Translations under genes and position numbers: made by a program
Assembly (NCBI GenBank): GCA_964591885.1
Contig: CAZQCJ010000019.1
Span: 1 to 15,360, forward strand
Direction: 5' to 3'
Origin: CAZQCJ01 sp964591885
GTDB taxonomy: Bacteria; Patescibacteriota; Microgenomatia; PFEM01; JAPLYW01
Length of the DNA: 15,360 bases
Shown here: positions 1 to 7,473 of the stretch, piece after piece
How the letters are laid out: each line of letters opens with the position of its first letter
Numbering within the stretch: the stretch's first letter is position 1
Notes under the pieces: generated by a model
Told to the model about the DNA's origin: nothing
The model's database searches: none
Seen by the model: the letters and a program-made list of their open reading frames with translations, nothing else

Positions 1-269
1 TTGCCTTTGTTAATCTGTTTGGCAATGCTGGCCACAGTGGTGCTGGAAACAGCTAGATTCTTTTTAATAAAATTGTATGTTTTACCCTTGTTTAAAAGAT
101 AAGCAATGCCTAAACGACGAGTAATAATCTCTTGCTCGCTTTCTCCTAAAAAACTTCCCAAAAACTCTTTAGCTTCATAAGGGTTCTTAATGTCAGCAAT
201 AACTTTGTGAAGAAGATTATAGATTTGATTCCTGACGACTGGTTTAATTTTTTTTCTGGAAACTTGCAT
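1..269 (-). CDS. TrpR/YerC-like DNA-binding repressor, N-terminal part
   Basis: Probable transcriptional regulator of the Trp-repressor-like superfamily (YerC/YecD type). I read it on the minus strand from the ATG at 267-269; 89 residues are visible before the window edge removes the C-terminus. The fold signature is the order: a helical N-terminus, GESEQEIITRRLGIAYLL (about residues 45-62), KGKTYNFIKK, then the recognition-helix region SSTTVASIAKQINKG at the visible end, matching the family's pattern of a short Gly-Lys-x-Tyr turn followed by a Ser/Thr-rich HTH helix. These proteins normally bind operator DNA as dimers. The ligand cannot be told from this fragment, and no tryptophan gene is visible, so tryptophan control should not be assumed. 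It lies 82 bases downstream of the membrane-protein gene on the same strand. No Shine-Dalgarno sequence precedes the ATG. An AT-rich inverted repeat sits directly upstream and could be an autoregulatory operator. Confidence 0.8.
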   Translation of the reverse strand, partial: MQVSRKKIKPVVRNQIYNLLHKVIADIKNPYEAKEFLGSFLGESEQEIITRRLGIAYLLNKGKTYNFIKKNLAVSSTTVASIAKQINKG

Positions 270-272
270 CGC

Positions 273-290
273 AATTTAATTATTTAAATT
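273..290. promoter_or_regulatory. AT-rich inverted repeat before TrpR-like gene (possible operator)
   Basis: A perfect 7-base inverted repeat AATTTAA-TTAT-TTAAATT begins 3 bases upstream of the repressor's start codon. A second perfect palindrome, ATTTAATTAAAT, lies at 310-321. Their position before a helix-turn-helix regulator gene suits autoregulation. The DNA is so AT-rich that palindromes of this size can arise by chance, so this is only a candidate. Confidence 0.25.
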
Positions 291-351
291 GGGCAGGAAG
301 AAAAAGTTAATTTAATTAAATCATCTCTTTTGAAGATTGTCAAATAGAAAT

Positions 352-690
352 TTAATCCTTGGATTGGTAAAAGTAGAAGCTAATTAATAAAAAGATAAGG
401 GCTAGTAGTGAAAGGTTTAAAAGATTACCGATTTTGAAATAACGCAAGAGGAGAAAAAGAAAAGCCCAGGAAGCAATAGTGAGGCCAGTTTTAGAATTAC
501 CAAAAGACAGAGCCATTGTAAAAAAAACCGCAGTGAAAAACAAAAGATAAAAAGAAATAATTAAGTAAACACTTTCAGGAGGAAAAGTATAGACCAACCA
601 AGCTAATCCTCCCCAAAAAATAAGGGTTAAAATTAAAGCCGGCAAAAAGTTTTTTCTTCTTTTAATTTTGGCTTTTTCTAATTTATTCAC
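352..690 (-). CDS. Small four-helix integral membrane protein, unknown function
   Basis: A 112-residue protein I do not recognise. The N-terminus is strongly basic (KLEKAKIKRRK), followed by four hydrophobic segments at about residues 15-36, 41-63, 68-84 and 90-107, with a short polar tail YQSKD. The basic leader suggests the N-terminus is cytoplasmic. No catalytic or binding motif is visible. The start codon is GTG at 688-690; no upstream ATG fits and no Shine-Dalgarno sequence is present. A TATAAT hexamer at 697-702 (minus strand) ends 6 bases before the GTG, so the transcript may be leaderless. It is divergent from rmuC (39 bases between starts) and lies upstream of the TrpR-like gene on the same strand, so the two could share a transcript. 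The composition and coding look real, but the function is open. Confidence 0.65.
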   Translation of the reverse strand: MNKLEKAKIKRRKNFLPALILTLIFWGGLAWLVYTFPPESVYLIISFYLLFFTAVFFTMALSFGNSKTGLTIASWAFLFLLLRYFKIGNLLNLSLLALIFLLISFYFYQSKD

Positions 691-696
691 AGTTTA

Positions 697-702
697 ATTA
701 TA
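697..702 (-). promoter_or_regulatory. -10 hexamer TATAAT, possible leaderless promoter for membrane protein
   Basis: Perfect sigma-70 type -10 consensus TATAAT on the minus strand, 6 bases before the GTG start at 690. A transcript starting the usual 6-7 bases downstream would begin at or next to the start codon. No convincing -35 is visible. Confidence 0.45.
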
Positions 703-712
703 CTTCTTAGGG

Positions 713-721
713 TGTTAAAAT
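713..721 (+). promoter_or_regulatory. Extended -10 element TGTTAAAAT before rmuC
   Basis: TGT followed by TAAAAT on the plus strand has the form of an extended -10 promoter. It ends 8 bases before the rmuC ATG at 730, again predicting a near-leaderless transcript. The 13-mer TGTTAAAATAAAT (713-725) recurs exactly before the FAD oxidoreductase gene (13401-13413, minus strand). Confidence 0.4.
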
Positions 722-729
722 AAATAGGT

Positions 730-1716
730 ATGAATAGCCAGATTTATCTTTTTGCTGTTCTAATCATCTTTATTTTAATTATTGCCGTGGCTTTAATTCT
801 CAAGAGGTTGGCTGAAATTAAAGAAGCTACCAAACCTGATGAAACTCTTAAGGATTGGTTGAAAAGCCAACAACAGTCTAGCCAATCGATGTCTAAGTCA
901 ATTAATGAACGGCTAGATAATGCTGCTCGAGTTATTTCCCAGGTCCAAAGAAATATTGGTGAGATGTCGGAAATCGGTCGGGGGATGAAAGACATCCAAG
1001 AATTTCTTCGTTCACCAAAATTAAGAGGTAACATCGGCGAACAGGTTTTAAAGGAATTATTGGCTCAGATGTTACCGAAAAACTCTTTTTTTCTACAACA
1101 TACTTTTAAATCAGGGGTAAAGGTTGATGCGGCTATTAAAACTTCAGCCGGGATTATTCCGGTTGATTCCAAATTCCCAATGGATAATTGCCGTCGCCTA
1201 ATGGGAGCTAAAAATGAGAGCGAAAAAAAAGAGGCGGAAAAGCAATTTGTTAAAGACGTTAAAAAACATATTGATGATATTGCCAACAAATATATTTTAA
1301 CCGAGGAGGGAACAATTGATTATGCCTTGATGTATCTTCCTTCAGAAACTGTTTATTATGAAGTGGTTAATAACACTGAGCTTTTTGATTATGGCGGTAA
1401 AAAAAGGGTATTGCCGGTTTCTCCCACTACTTTTTATGCTTACCTGCGGGCAATTTTGATGAGTTTCGAAGGCCAAAAAATTGAGCAAAGAGCCCAGTAT
1501 ATTTTAGCGGCGATTAAAGCGATACAAAAGGATTACTTAAAAGTTGAAGAAAACCTTTTAGTTTTAGGCAAACATGTGCAAAATGCTTACAACCAAATGA
1601 ATAACGTTACCACCGGCTTCACTCAACTTGGTCAGAAAATTAATACTACCCAGAATTTAGGACAAAAAGAGCATCAAGATAAACTTCCTAAGAAAATTAA
1701 ACTTGATAATGATTAA
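730..1716 (+). CDS. rmuC: RmuC family DNA recombination protein
   Basis: RmuC-type protein, a predicted PD-(D/E)XK-fold nuclease that in E. coli limits recombination-dependent inversions between short inverted repeats. The 328-residue product is shorter than E. coli RmuC (about 475), mainly in the N-terminal coiled coil. Visible features: an N-terminal hydrophobic anchor at residues 5-25; a polar helical stretch at about 28-95 likely to be coiled coil; the RmuC signature RGNIGEQVL (99-107); D133 in KVDAAIK followed by D146-S147-K148 in PVDSKFP, which fits the D...DXK nuclease core; then YLPSETVYYEVV and VLPVSPTTFYAYLRAIL, both typical of the family. The ATG at 730 follows an extended -10 element. 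The stop overlaps the start of the downstream helicase-nuclease by 8 bases, which indicates cotranscription and probable translational coupling, linking the pair functionally in DNA end processing. Family assignment is secure; the exact biochemical activity is inferred. Confidence 0.92.
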   Translation: MNSQIYLFAVLIIFILIIAVALILKRLAEIKEATKPDETLKDWLKSQQQSSQSMSKSINERLDNAARVISQVQRNIGEMSEIGRGMKDIQEFLRSPKLRGNIGEQVLKELLAQMLPKNSFFLQHTFKSGVKVDAAIKTSAGIIPVDSKFPMDNCRRLMGAKNESEKKEAEKQFVKDVKKHIDDIANKYILTEEGTIDYALMYLPSETVYYEVVNNTELFDYGGKKRVLPVSPTTFYAYLRAILMSFEGQKIEQRAQYILAAIKAIQKDYLKVEENLLVLGKHVQNAYNQMNNVTTGFTQLGQKINTTQNLGQKEHQDKLPKKIKLDND

Positions 1717-4594
1717 ATCCTCAGAGAAAAAATTAAACAAGGAGCAATTAGAAGCGATTGAGTTTGGCAAAGGCCCACTTTTAATTATTGCTGGAGCTGG
1801 AACCGGCAAAACAACGGTTATTACCGAAAGAATTAAATATTTAGTTTCTTCTGGCAAGGCTAAGCCAGCGCAGATTCTAGCTCTTACTTTCACCGATAAG
1901 GCCGCACGGGAAATGGAGGAAAGAGTTGATGTGGCCATGCCTTACGGTTACACCGATATGTGGATTTCCACCTTTCACTCCTTTTGTGACCGGGTTTTAC
2001 GCCAAGAAGCAATTCATATCGGGCTAGACCCTCGTTATAAATTAATGACCGAGGCCGAAACCATCCAATTTTTAATTAAAAATCTTTTTAAGTTTGATTT
2101 AAATTATTTTCGTCCTTTAGGTAATCCAACGAAATTCATCAGTGGCATGTTGCAGCATTTCAGTCGTTTAAAAGATGAAGATATCGATGCCGAGGCTTAT
2201 TTAAAATATGCGCAGAAGATAAAAACAGACAAGAAATTAAACACTGAAGAAAAAGAGAAAACTTTAGAATTAGCCAAAGCCTATCGAGTTTACGAAGAAT
2301 TGAAAACGAAAGAAAGCTTGATGGATTTTGGCGATTTGATTACCAATGTTCTGAGGCTTTTACGTACCCGTAAAAATATTCTCAGTCAATATCAACAGCA
2401 ATTCAAATATCTTTTGGTTGATGAGTTTCAGGATACCAATTACGCCCAAAACCAACTAGCCATTTTATTAGCTGGTAAAACTCAGAATATTACTGTTTGT
2501 GCCGATGATGATCAGTCAATCTACCGTTGGCGAGGTGCCGCTATTTCTAACGTTATCCAGTTTCGGAAAATCTTTCCTAAAGCGAAAATTATTGTTTTGA
2601 CTAAAAATTATCGTTCCAGTCAGCTTATTTTGAATCATGCTTACCAATTGATACAGAATAACAATCCTGATCGTTTAGAAGTTAAGGAAAAAATCGATAA
2701 GCATTTGCAAGCTGTGCGACAAACTGAACAGGTTCCGATTGAATTAATCCATGCTGATCGGGTTGAAAACGAAGCTGAAGCAGTTGCCAGTAAGATTAAA
2801 GACCTAAGGTTAAAAATTAAAAATTTGGAATATAAGGACATTGCCATTCTTGTTCGGGCTAATAATCATGCCGAACCTTTTACCAGAGCTTTGGCTCGAG
2901 CTGGAATTCCCTATCAATTTTTGGGGCCTGGACAGCTTTTCCGTCAAGCTGAGGTCAAGGATTTAATCGCTTATCTAAAACTTTTATATAACTTTGAAGA
3001 TAATATCGCTTTATATCGGCTTTTGTCAATGGGATTTTTTGATATTAACGCCCGCGATTTGGCTGCTATTAATAATTACGCGCGTCGTGTAAATATCTCT
3101 TTATTCGAAGCTTGTGAAAGTGTTAATGAAGTATTTATTTCAAACCAAACTAAAGAAAAAATCAATGCTTTTGTGGAAATGGTTCATTGTCACTTAAAGC
3201 TTTTGTCTAAAGAAACAGCTGGTCAGATTCTTTATTACTTTTTGCAGGATACTGGTTTGTTAAAAAAACTGGCAGAAAACAAAACTTTAGCTGAAGAAAA
3301 AGCTGCCCAAAATATCGCCAAGTTCTTTGACCGGTTGCGTACCTATGAAATCAATCATGAGGATGCTTCGGTTCAAGCAGTGGTTGACTGGCTGAATCTT
3401 TCAATGACTTTAGGTGAATCACCTTTAGTTAATAATTTTGACTGGTTTGAAGAAAATCGAATCAATCTTTTGACCGTTCATTCAGCTAAAGGGTTGGAGT
3501 TCCCGATTGTCTTTTTGGTTAATCTTGTGGTGGCTCGTTTCCCCACCCGGGAAAGGAAAGAGCAAATTCCTATTCCTGAGGCTTTAATTAAAGAAATTTT
3601 ACCTAGTGGAGACTATCATGAACAGGAGGAGAGAAGGCTTTTTTATGTTGGCTTAACCAGAGCTAGAGACCGATTGTTTTTAACCGCAGCTGATTATTAT
3701 GGAGAAGGTAAAAGAGAAAAGAAAATTTCCCCTTTTGTTTTTGAAACTCTGGGTAAAGAAAAAATTGATAAATTTGGACTTTTATCCAAAGAGGAAAACC
3801 AGCTTTCAATTTTTGATTTTAAACCAATAGAAGAAGAGAAAGAAACAAGTAGGCAGCTTGTTCCAATTAATTATCTTTCCTACTCACAGATAGAAACTTT
3901 TAATAATTGTCCTTTGCAGTATCGTTATCGTTATCTGCAAAGGATTCCTGTTCCCCCTTCCGCTGCTCAAACTTTTGGCGATACTCTTCATCGCACTCTG
4001 AAAGATTTTTATCAAGGCATTAAACAGAATAAAAAATTAAGAGAAAAAGACCTTTTGGAAATTCTGAATAGTAATTGGTCTTCTTTAGGTTATGCCAGTA
4101 AGGCTCATGAAGAAAAAATGAAAGTTCAGGCCAAAAGAATGCTCACTGCCTTTTATCAAAAGTTTGACCATAAACTCGTCCCTAAAAGTTTAGAACAACC
4201 TTTCATTATTAAAGTTAGCCCTGATTTAAAAGTTGGCGGCAAAATAGATAGAATTGATGAGCTTAAGAATGGCAAAATGGAAATTATTGATTATAAAACC
4301 GGTAAAACCTGGGAGCAAAAAGAGTTGGATAATTCTTTGCAAATGACGGTTTATGCTTTAGCTGCGAGTGATAAAGGTATTTACAATAAGAAACCAGAAG
4401 ATTTAACTTTAACCTTTTACTTTCTTGATTCAGGCCAGAAGAAATCTACTAAAAGAACTAAGGAACAATTGGAGGTAGCCAAGAAGGAAATCCGAAGCAA
4501 AGCTAAAGAAATTCAGCAGAGTCTTTTTGAACCAAAGCCGAGTAAATTATGTGATTTCTGTGAATATAAACTTATTTGTGAAGCCTGGAATTAA
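1709..4594 (+). CDS. UvrD/AdnB-like helicase fused to RecB/AddB-type Fe-S nuclease
   Basis: A 961-residue superfamily 1A helicase with a C-terminal nuclease, probably acting in double-strand-break resection in place of RecBCD/AddAB. Helicase motifs appear in order: Walker A AGAGTGKT (28-35), Walker B VDEFQD (237-242), motif III ADDDQSIYRWRG (265-276), motif IV LTKNYRSS, motif V TVHSAKGLEFP (H591), and motif VI EERRLFYVGLTRAR (640-653) with the arginine finger. The nuclease spans about 725-961: D847 in GGKIDRID, then D861-Y-K863 in IIDYKTGK form the catalytic core. Cysteines C734, C948, C951 and C957 (one before the core, then CxxCx5C at the end) match the 4Fe-4S arrangement of AddB and Cas4-type nucleases. 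I choose ATG 1709; an in-frame TTG at 1703 adds two residues. It overlaps rmuC by 8 bases and its stop overlaps the convergent femAB-like stop. The single-chain layout most resembles an Adn/AddA-type subunit. Confidence 0.93.
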   Translation: MIKSSEKKLNKEQLEAIEFGKGPLLIIAGAGTGKTTVITERIKYLVSSGKAKPAQILALTFTDKAAREMEERVDVAMPYGYTDMWISTFHSFCDRVLRQEAIHIGLDPRYKLMTEAETIQFLIKNLFKFDLNYFRPLGNPTKFISGMLQHFSRLKDEDIDAEAYLKYAQKIKTDKKLNTEEKEKTLELAKAYRVYEELKTKESLMDFGDLITNVLRLLRTRKNILSQYQQQFKYLLVDEFQDTNYAQNQLAILLAGKTQNITVCADDDQSIYRWRGAAISNVIQFRKIFPKAKIIVLTKNYRSSQLILNHAYQLIQNNNPDRLEVKEKIDKHLQAVRQTEQVPIELIHADRVENEAEAVASKIKDLRLKIKNLEYKDIAILVRANNHAEPFTRALARAGIPYQFLGPGQLFRQAEVKDLIAYLKLLYNFEDNIALYRLLSMGFFDINARDLAAINNYARRVNISLFEACESVNEVFISNQTKEKINAFVEMVHCHLKLLSKETAGQILYYFLQDTGLLKKLAENKTLAEEKAAQNIAKFFDRLRTYEINHEDASVQAVVDWLNLSMTLGESPLVNNFDWFEENRINLLTVHSAKGLEFPIVFLVNLVVARFPTRERKEQIPIPEALIKEILPSGDYHEQEERRLFYVGLTRARDRLFLTAADYYGEGKREKKISPFVFETLGKEKIDKFGLLSKEENQLSIFDFKPIEEEKETSRQLVPINYLSYSQIETFNNCPLQYRYRYLQRIPVPPSAAQTFGDTLHRTLKDFYQGIKQNKKLREKDLLEILNSNWSSLGYASKAHEEKMKVQAKRMLTAFYQKFDHKLVPKSLEQPFIIKVSPDLKVGGKIDRIDELKNGKMEIIDYKTGKTWEQKELDNSLQMTVYALAASDKGIYNKKPEDLTLTFYFLDSGQKKSTKRTKEQLEVAKKEIRSKAKEIQQSLFEPKPSKLCDFCEYKLICEAWN

Positions 4595-5598
4595 AAAGCA
4601 GCAGGCTTTAATTTAAGAAATTTCCAGCGTAGATTATTGGCGAGGTTGAAAAGCTTATAAAATGGAGGATTGATAACTAAATCATAGGTGCCAGTAAACT
4701 TTACTAATTCTCCACCAAAACCTTCCTTAAACTGATGAAAGCCATACCATGGGTCATGAGGGCTTGGATTGGGGCCTGGGCTGCCCCACATATCAAAAAA
4801 TTGACAGCCCATTTTTTGACCGAATTTAATTGCTTCCCAGAAAAGGGCATAGGTTGGCATAACTTGCCTGTGTTTTCTGGTTGAAGCCCCGTAGGGATAA
4901 TACAGAAATTTATTAAAGACAAAGAAAATATAAGTGGCTAAAACCTGATTTTGATATTTAGCCAAAAAAAGATGAGCTATTTTTGATTTACTCATCACTT
5001 CCCACATTTGACGATGATATTCAGCGCTATGGGCATAAAATTTCTGCCTTCTGGTTGTCTCCGCAGTTAAACGCAAATATTCTTCAAAAGCTTTAGCTGA
5101 ATTATCTTCTATAATTTCTACGCCGTGCTTTTGGGCAACGCGGATGTTGTAGCGGGTTTTTGGTTTCATGTTAGCCAAAAGCTGTTCTTCTGATGCCCGT
5201 AAGTCTAATTGAAAGCTGTAAGGGGTAAAAAGAGATTTGCCCTTACGGCAGTTGTTCTCTAAAAGAAATTTTTGGATATCTGGGTTTTCCCTGACATTAG
5301 GTTCTATTTTAATAAAGATGGCTTTTTCTTTTCGTCCTAATTTTTCTAAAGTCTGGAGCATATTTTTGTTAGGCATTGGTCCTTTAGGAAAATAGAGGAT
5401 GTTGTAGTTAATTTTAGGGAGAGAATGAACAGTTAACTGATAGGCATTTTTGATTTTCTTGTCTTCAAAGACCCCCAGTCTAATAATTTTTAAACCGGTT
5501 TTTTGACGAAATTCTCCCCATTCCCAAGATTGAAGCGGATGAGAAGCAACCTGATTGAAACTTACCTTTTCTTCTGGTAAAACTTCCCGAATAATCAT
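4591..5598 (-). CDS. FemAB family peptidoglycan aminoacyltransferase
   Basis: A 335-residue FemX/FemAB-type transferase that uses aminoacyl-tRNA to add amino acids to the peptide stem of a peptidoglycan precursor, building the cross-bridge; it acts at the cytoplasmic face of the membrane. Support: the double GNAT-like layout with an N-terminal block HPLQSWEWGEFRQKTG (about 20-35), a central KPKTRYNIRVAQKHGVEI (about 146-163) typical of FemAB, a second GNAT half with FLAKYQNQVLATYIFF, and the C-terminal WYGFHQFKEGFGGE motif (about 287-300), where family members read GxxxFKxxFGG. Length is normal. No membrane segment is seen. The start ATG at 5596-5598 has no Shine-Dalgarno sequence. The gene lies 46 bases downstream of the second UvrD-like helicase on the same strand, so cotranscription is possible. 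Its stop shares TTAA with the convergent helicase-nuclease gene. The amino acid it adds cannot be read from the sequence. Confidence 0.9.
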   Translation of the reverse strand: MIIREVLPEEKVSFNQVASHPLQSWEWGEFRQKTGLKIIRLGVFEDKKIKNAYQLTVHSLPKINYNILYFPKGPMPNKNMLQTLEKLGRKEKAIFIKIEPNVRENPDIQKFLLENNCRKGKSLFTPYSFQLDLRASEEQLLANMKPKTRYNIRVAQKHGVEIIEDNSAKAFEEYLRLTAETTRRQKFYAHSAEYHRQMWEVMSKSKIAHLFLAKYQNQVLATYIFFVFNKFLYYPYGASTRKHRQVMPTYALFWEAIKFGQKMGCQFFDMWGSPGPNPSPHDPWYGFHQFKEGFGGELVKFTGTYDLVINPPFYKLFNLANNLRWKFLKLKPAAF

Positions 5599-5644
5599 CT
5601 CAACTTTAATATTAATTACCTGTTAATCGAAACAAAGCGATAAG

Positions 5645-7459
5645 TTATTTTATCATATTAAGCAGTTCTGGTGAGATATCATTTAAAAAGCGGGAAGCTT
5701 GATTAGCCGCTTTTTCGCCGAAGTAAAAACGACGGTGGGTGTAAGAAAGATAAAGTTTTTCTTTAGCTCTGGTCATGGCTACATAGCAAAGTCTTCTTTC
5801 TTCTTCAACTTCATTTTTTTCCATAACAGCTCGAGCATGAGGGAAAAGTCCTTCTTCTAAGCCAACAATAAAAACAACTGGGGATTCAGTCCCTTTGGCG
5901 GCATGGACAGTCATGAGAGTGACATTATTTTTAGGTATTTTTGTTTTAGAAGTTTCAGTTGGTAGATATTCTTGTTGAATTAAGGCCACATTTTCTAGAA
6001 ATCGGTCTAAATCAGGAAATTCAGTAGCTACCGAGCGCAATTCTTTGACATTTTCAATACGAGCTAAATCTTGAGAATCATTTTCGTCAAAATTCTTAAG
6101 ATAATCAGTGGTTTTTATAATCTGGTCAAGATATTCAATGGAAGTTAATTTTTTAGGCTTTTTCTTTAGCCAATCAAAAAATTTTTTAGCTTTTCTTTTC
6201 CCGATTTTTTCAATTCTTTGGTGAGCTATTTGGTCTTGAGAGTTAGAAACCAGACGCAAATAAGCAAGACAGTCTTTAATTTCCTTTCTTTCGTAAAAGC
6301 GTACTCCGCCGACTAAAAGATAAGGTAGGCCTGAATGAAGAAAAGTTTCTTCAATGATTCTTGATTGAGCATTAGTTCGGTAAAGAATAACAAAATCTTT
6401 TAGAGAGAAATTCGGGTTTGATAAAAGAGAGGTTTTAATAGTATTAACAATAAATTGAGCTTCTTCTTGCTCGTTAGCGGCTTCATAAAGATTAATTTTT
6501 TCACCGCCTTTTTTAGTTGTCCAGAGATTTAGAATAGGATGGGAACTGTTTTTTTGGATAACTTGATTGGCAGCTTGAAGAATATTCTCGGTAGAACGAT
6601 AATTTTGTTCCAAATTAATGATTTTTAAGTTAGGGAAATCCTCCTTAAGATTGACTAGGTTATGATAGTCGGCGCCTCTCCATCCGTAAATTGCTTGTGA
6701 AGCATCACCAACGACTGTTAGATGCTGCTCTTTTTTGGCTAGAAGTTTGGTTAAAAGATATTGAGCATGATTGGTATCTTGATACTCATCAATTAAAAAC
6801 CAATGATATTGATTCTGGTATTTTTGCAGAATCGCTTTTTCTTTTTGGAAAAGCCGGACTGTTTCTAGTAATAAGTCGTCAAAATCCAAAGCCCCTGATT
6901 CTTTTAGGAATTGTTGATATTTAAGATAAATTCTGGCCACTGTTTCCTGAAATGTTCCTCGGGCGTATTGAGGATACTCCAGAGCCGTAATCATTTCGTT
7001 CTTGGCTTGAGAGATAAGGTTTAGAACAAGAGATGGTTTGTAAATTTTTGGTGAAAGATCGAGTTTATCTAAAACTTTTTTAATCATTCCCTGTTGGTCT
7101 GATTCATCATAAATAGTGTAGTTCTTGGCGATATTTAAAAAATGTCCATCAATTCTGAGAATTTTGGCACAAAAGCTATGAAAAGTTCCGGCCCAAGGAA
7201 TTTTATTTTTATCTTCACCTAAGATTTTTGCTAGCCTTGTTTTCATTTCCCCAGCGGCTTTGTTGGTAAAAGTTAAAAGCAAGAGATTTTCCGGAAGAGC
7301 TTTTTGTTGGCTAATTAGCCAAGCAGCGTGATAAACTAAAGTTCGAGTTTTCCCAGAACCTGGCCCAGCTAAAATTAGAAGCGGTCCTTTATCAAAGCAA
7401 ACTGCTTCTTGTTGAGCCTGATTAAGATGAGATAGAATAGGATTGTTGCTAAAGCCCAT
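5645..7459 (-). CDS. UvrD/PcrA-type ATP-dependent DNA helicase, compact
   Basis: A 604-residue 3'-5' superfamily 1A DNA helicase, expected in nucleotide excision/mismatch repair or replication-fork maintenance. Motifs in order: Q-like LNQAQQEAV (12-20), Walker A AGPGSGKT (31-38), Walker B IDEYQD (D224-E225), motif III GDASQAIYGWRGAD, motif IV LEQNYRST, motif V MTVHAAKGTESP (H519), and motif VI EERRLCYVAMTRAKEKLYL near residues 550-570. It is about 100 residues shorter than typical PcrA/UvrD (about 720) because the C-terminal extension after motif VI is only about 35 residues and domain 2B looks small. Motif V reads KGTES where relatives usually have KGLEF or KGLEW, an unusual substitution. 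No nuclease domain or cysteine cluster is present, unlike the 961-residue helicase at 1709-4594. Its start is only 14 bases from the divergent LCP gene; TAGAAT at 7466-7471 ends 6 bases before the ATG. Confidence 0.92.
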   Translation of the reverse strand: MGFSNNPILSHLNQAQQEAVCFDKGPLLILAGPGSGKTRTLVYHAAWLISQQKALPENLLLLTFTNKAAGEMKTRLAKILGEDKNKIPWAGTFHSFCAKILRIDGHFLNIAKNYTIYDESDQQGMIKKVLDKLDLSPKIYKPSLVLNLISQAKNEMITALEYPQYARGTFQETVARIYLKYQQFLKESGALDFDDLLLETVRLFQKEKAILQKYQNQYHWFLIDEYQDTNHAQYLLTKLLAKKEQHLTVVGDASQAIYGWRGADYHNLVNLKEDFPNLKIINLEQNYRSTENILQAANQVIQKNSSHPILNLWTTKKGGEKINLYEAANEQEEAQFIVNTIKTSLLSNPNFSLKDFVILYRTNAQSRIIEETFLHSGLPYLLVGGVRFYERKEIKDCLAYLRLVSNSQDQIAHQRIEKIGKRKAKKFFDWLKKKPKKLTSIEYLDQIIKTTDYLKNFDENDSQDLARIENVKELRSVATEFPDLDRFLENVALIQQEYLPTETSKTKIPKNNVTLMTVHAAKGTESPVVFIVGLEEGLFPHARAVMEKNEVEEERRLCYVAMTRAKEKLYLSYTHRRFYFGEKAANQASRFLNDISPELLNMIK

Positions 7460-7465
7460 TACTAA

Positions 7466-7471
7466 ATTCTA
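7466..7471 (-). promoter_or_regulatory. -10-like TAGAAT, possible leaderless promoter for helicase
   Basis: TAGAAT matches five of six -10 consensus positions and ends 6 bases before the helicase ATG (7457-7459), the same spacing as TATAAT before the 352-690 gene. It sits in a 14-base gap between two divergent start codons, so any -35 would lie inside the LCP coding sequence. Confidence 0.35.
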
Positions 7472-7473
7472 AC

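Noticed and set aside
744..1289. Antisense open frames within rmuC (744-1034 and 1065-1289, minus strand)
   Set aside because: They lie opposite a well-supported conserved gene, have no recognisable motifs and follow its codon pattern in complement.
1709..4594. Cas4 or CRISPR adaptation gene
   Set aside because: The Fe-S nuclease resembles Cas4 locally, but it is fused to a full UvrD helicase and there is no cas1, cas2 or array in the window.
5599..5644. Terminator between the second helicase and the femAB-like gene
   Set aside because: Only a weak ATCG/CGAT stem with an 8-base loop is visible, and no T-run follows; not enough to call.
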